From Pterobdella sp. o SKG-2022 (taxonomy: Eukaryota > Annelida > Clitellata > Hirudinida > Piscicolidae), in the NCBI GenBank assembly GCA_964035795.1, contig OZ038320.1, positions 8,392,671 to 8,456,670 on the forward strand: a stretch of 64,000 bases of DNA. The letters run 5' to 3'. The notes below the pieces were generated by a model. It had not been told where the DNA came from. It saw only the letters and a list, made by a program, of their open reading frames with translations, and did not search any database. Position numbers and translations under genes: made by a program. Positions within the stretch are counted from its first letter, which is position 1; every line of letters starts with the position of its first letter. This document shows positions 62,201 through 64,000 of this stretch, piece after piece.

Positions 62201-63631
62201 TACTGTTGAAGGATAAAAATAGGTTTAATTTTTGAATCGTTTGGATCTGTACAGAATGGAACAGGGTCGAGAATTCCTTCTTGGGCCAACTTCACCATCC
62301 AATTCAACTCACAAGTGCATGTCAATGCGTTTCCATAGAAATTACTGCAAAAGGAATTTTATTCTAAATGCAAAAAATGTATCAAGCAAATTTTTTCTGA
62401 AATATTTTTATAAAAGACAATTCAAAAGTTTTAGGCTTTTGAGTTTACTTTTAATTTCTATTTCAATTATTTTATTTATTATTCTCTACTCACATTTTCC
62501 TGATAGAAGTCAACGGGTTGAAAGTATCACTTGCAATAGTCCCAATGGAATTGTAACTCAAGTCTCTACGGGTGTGTCACAATTTTTTAAAATTTAAATT
62601 AGTCATTAATCAATTTTTAAAAAATTATTTGTTTTCAGATCGACAAACATTTAATAGAACAATCACAACACTTTATGCTAATAATAGCATGTTTTTGACA
62701 AATGAATTTTAGTACCATTCAACAATAATTCAATGTTCTCTTAAAATGATGTTTGAAGATTAATTGAAACTCACAAAGACGTTAGTTTGTTCAGTCCTAT
62801 GAAGGAATTTGACTTCAATTGTGTCAAATCATTCCTATTCAAAGCTCTGTAGAAACGTCACCAAAAATTGATTTGCACGAATATTCAACAAGTCTTAATG
62901 GCAACAATTCGAATGACAAAAGTAATTCATTCTTTATTCAAACGTGTAAAGAATTAAAGAACGGGTGTAAGAACTTAATTTCATTCATTAGAAGAAAAAC
63001 TCACAATTTTCTCAACTTAGAAAGACCGTCGAAAGATCCATCTTCTATTGAAAATATACGATTATTACCCAGAAGCCTTGGAGGTTATCAGGATTTTTAC
63101 ATTGTGTTTTCCGATGTTATGATATTCAAATCAACCGAAAACAATAAAATTTTTTCTAGTTTTTACAAACAGGCCATTATGAATAGATTAAAAAAGAAAG
63201 TGTAGTTGAGAAGGTTCTAGTTGCAAATATATCAAATCTTTTTCGATAAAAATGAAAAGTAAAATTTAAAATAGTTTACTAACAATTGGTTCAGTTTTGA
63301 GAACTTCAAAAAGTAGTCGGCTCGAATCTCTTCAATTTCATTGTATTGTAAGTCTCTGTTTTATTGAAAACTATTCAAGTAAAACTTTCTACAGTTTTAT
63401 TGAAAGTTTTTTTTAATATAAAATAATGATAGACAAAATCGTATAGATGTATTAAAAAACTGACATTTCTGAAGCATCAAAGGGCAGTGAGGGAGGAAGT
63501 TGAGTGAGACCAGCATGCATGCACTTCAGCACTCCCCGTTCGTACAAACAACCTTCTGGATACCTTCCTGAGACTTTTTTATAATGGGCACATAGACATG
63601 CCAGTACTAATAGCAATCCTAAGCACTTCAT
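59206..63631 (-). CDS. Ig-less peroxidasin paralogue (LRR + haem peroxidase), gene B
   Basis: Thirteen exons join in phase to 919 aa: 63631-63465, 63355-63284, 63076-63005, 62846-62775, 62565-62494, 62344-62196, 62069-61806, 61745-61509, 61444-61264, 61047-60681, 60600-59856, 59723-59606, 59449-59206. Signal peptide ([15 protein letters not shown]), four 72-base LRR exons and LRR-CT ([15 protein letters not shown]) match gene A. Exon 6 ends in phase 1 and joins directly to the pre-peroxidase linker ([11 protein letters not shown]), with a 126-base intron between, so the eight Ig exons of gene A have no counterpart. The catalytic set is intact: WGQFLDHD (distal His416), LWFREHN, FRFGHTL. The chain ends ten codons after CCEG at TAA 59206, or an unseen exon follows a GT there. 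Inferred: a secreted active peroxidase without Ig-mediated matrix contacts. A paralogue, not a pseudogene: no stop or frameshift. Confidence 0.9.
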
Positions 63632-64000
63632 GCTTTTGAGCTCCTTTATAATGTGTTACTTTATTGTGAAGCAGTTAAGAACATTTTGAAGTTTTTAAAA
63701 TATCACTTAATTACATGCTTTTCTATGTTTCATTGAAGTTGATGCATATTGTCACAATTTAATTTTTTTACTTTTGTGAAAAATGAATATTTTCATAGAG
63801 CAATTCAAATCGAAATAACCAATTAACAATTTATTCTATTTAGGCTTAAATTTTGTAACAGATTCTCTGTAATTTCGCAATATACGCTAGTAAGATACCA
63901 AAAAATTTTAAAACGAATAGAGTAAGTTAGAAAACTACAAAAAGATTGATGTTTTCGAAAATAAGTTGAGACTACTATTTGAAAAAATTAATTTTGCTCT
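63632..64000. other. Upstream flank of peroxidasin B
   Basis: About 0.37 kb to the window end. Beyond the first 60 shared bases it is AT-rich without a recognised feature. Confidence 0.4.

Overview
The window is AT-rich, intron-rich animal DNA. All gene models were joined by hand from reading frames, GT/AG splice sites and phase arithmetic. Homology is by recognition of family motifs, with no database search. The gene set (MELK kinase, Dispatched, peroxidasin, SCOC, LUC7L, MEPCE, LAP3) points to an invertebrate metazoan. A few residues (for example RDYYYDI in LUC7L) look arthropod-like, but I cannot fix the phylum. One run of N lies at 2678-2877, inside an intron.

Layout. 1.4-9.5 kb: two tandem plus-strand D-amino-acid/D-aspartate oxidase genes, both intact (347 and 345 aa). 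One ends in the peroxisomal tripeptide SKL and the other has lost it. 11.1-12.5 kb: an unrecognised plus-strand protein with one C-terminal C2H2 finger. 13.1-15.6 kb: MEPCE/Bin3, minus. 17.7-27.8 kb: cytosol (leucine) aminopeptidase LAP3, minus, 16 exons, with two different LINE remnants in its introns. One of these carries a 2A-like peptide followed by a PHD-like finger. 28.9-32.2 kb: SCOC, plus, with an antisense RTE-like LINE filling intron 2. 32.6-35.7 kb: Dispatched-like transporter, minus. 36.1-43.6 kb: MELK, plus, 16 exons, 1110 aa. 43.9-46.2 kb: LUC7L splicing factor, minus. 46.5-47.0 kb: 3' fragment of another LINE. 48.0-57.0 kb: peroxidasin A, minus, 23 exons, 1371 aa (LRR, four Ig, peroxidase, coiled coil). 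59.2-63.6 kb: tandem paralogue B, minus, 919 aa, which lacks all Ig domains and the C-terminal tail.

The most unusual object is peroxidasin paralogue B. It is an intact LRR-peroxidase gene from which a symmetric phase-1 block corresponding to eight exons (the whole Ig array) is missing. Second is the oxidase pair, which combines a localised conversion-like tract with divergent C-terminal targeting. The genes otherwise have unrelated housekeeping, signalling or matrix roles, as is usual in animal genomes. No operon logic, CRISPR array or tRNA gene was found.
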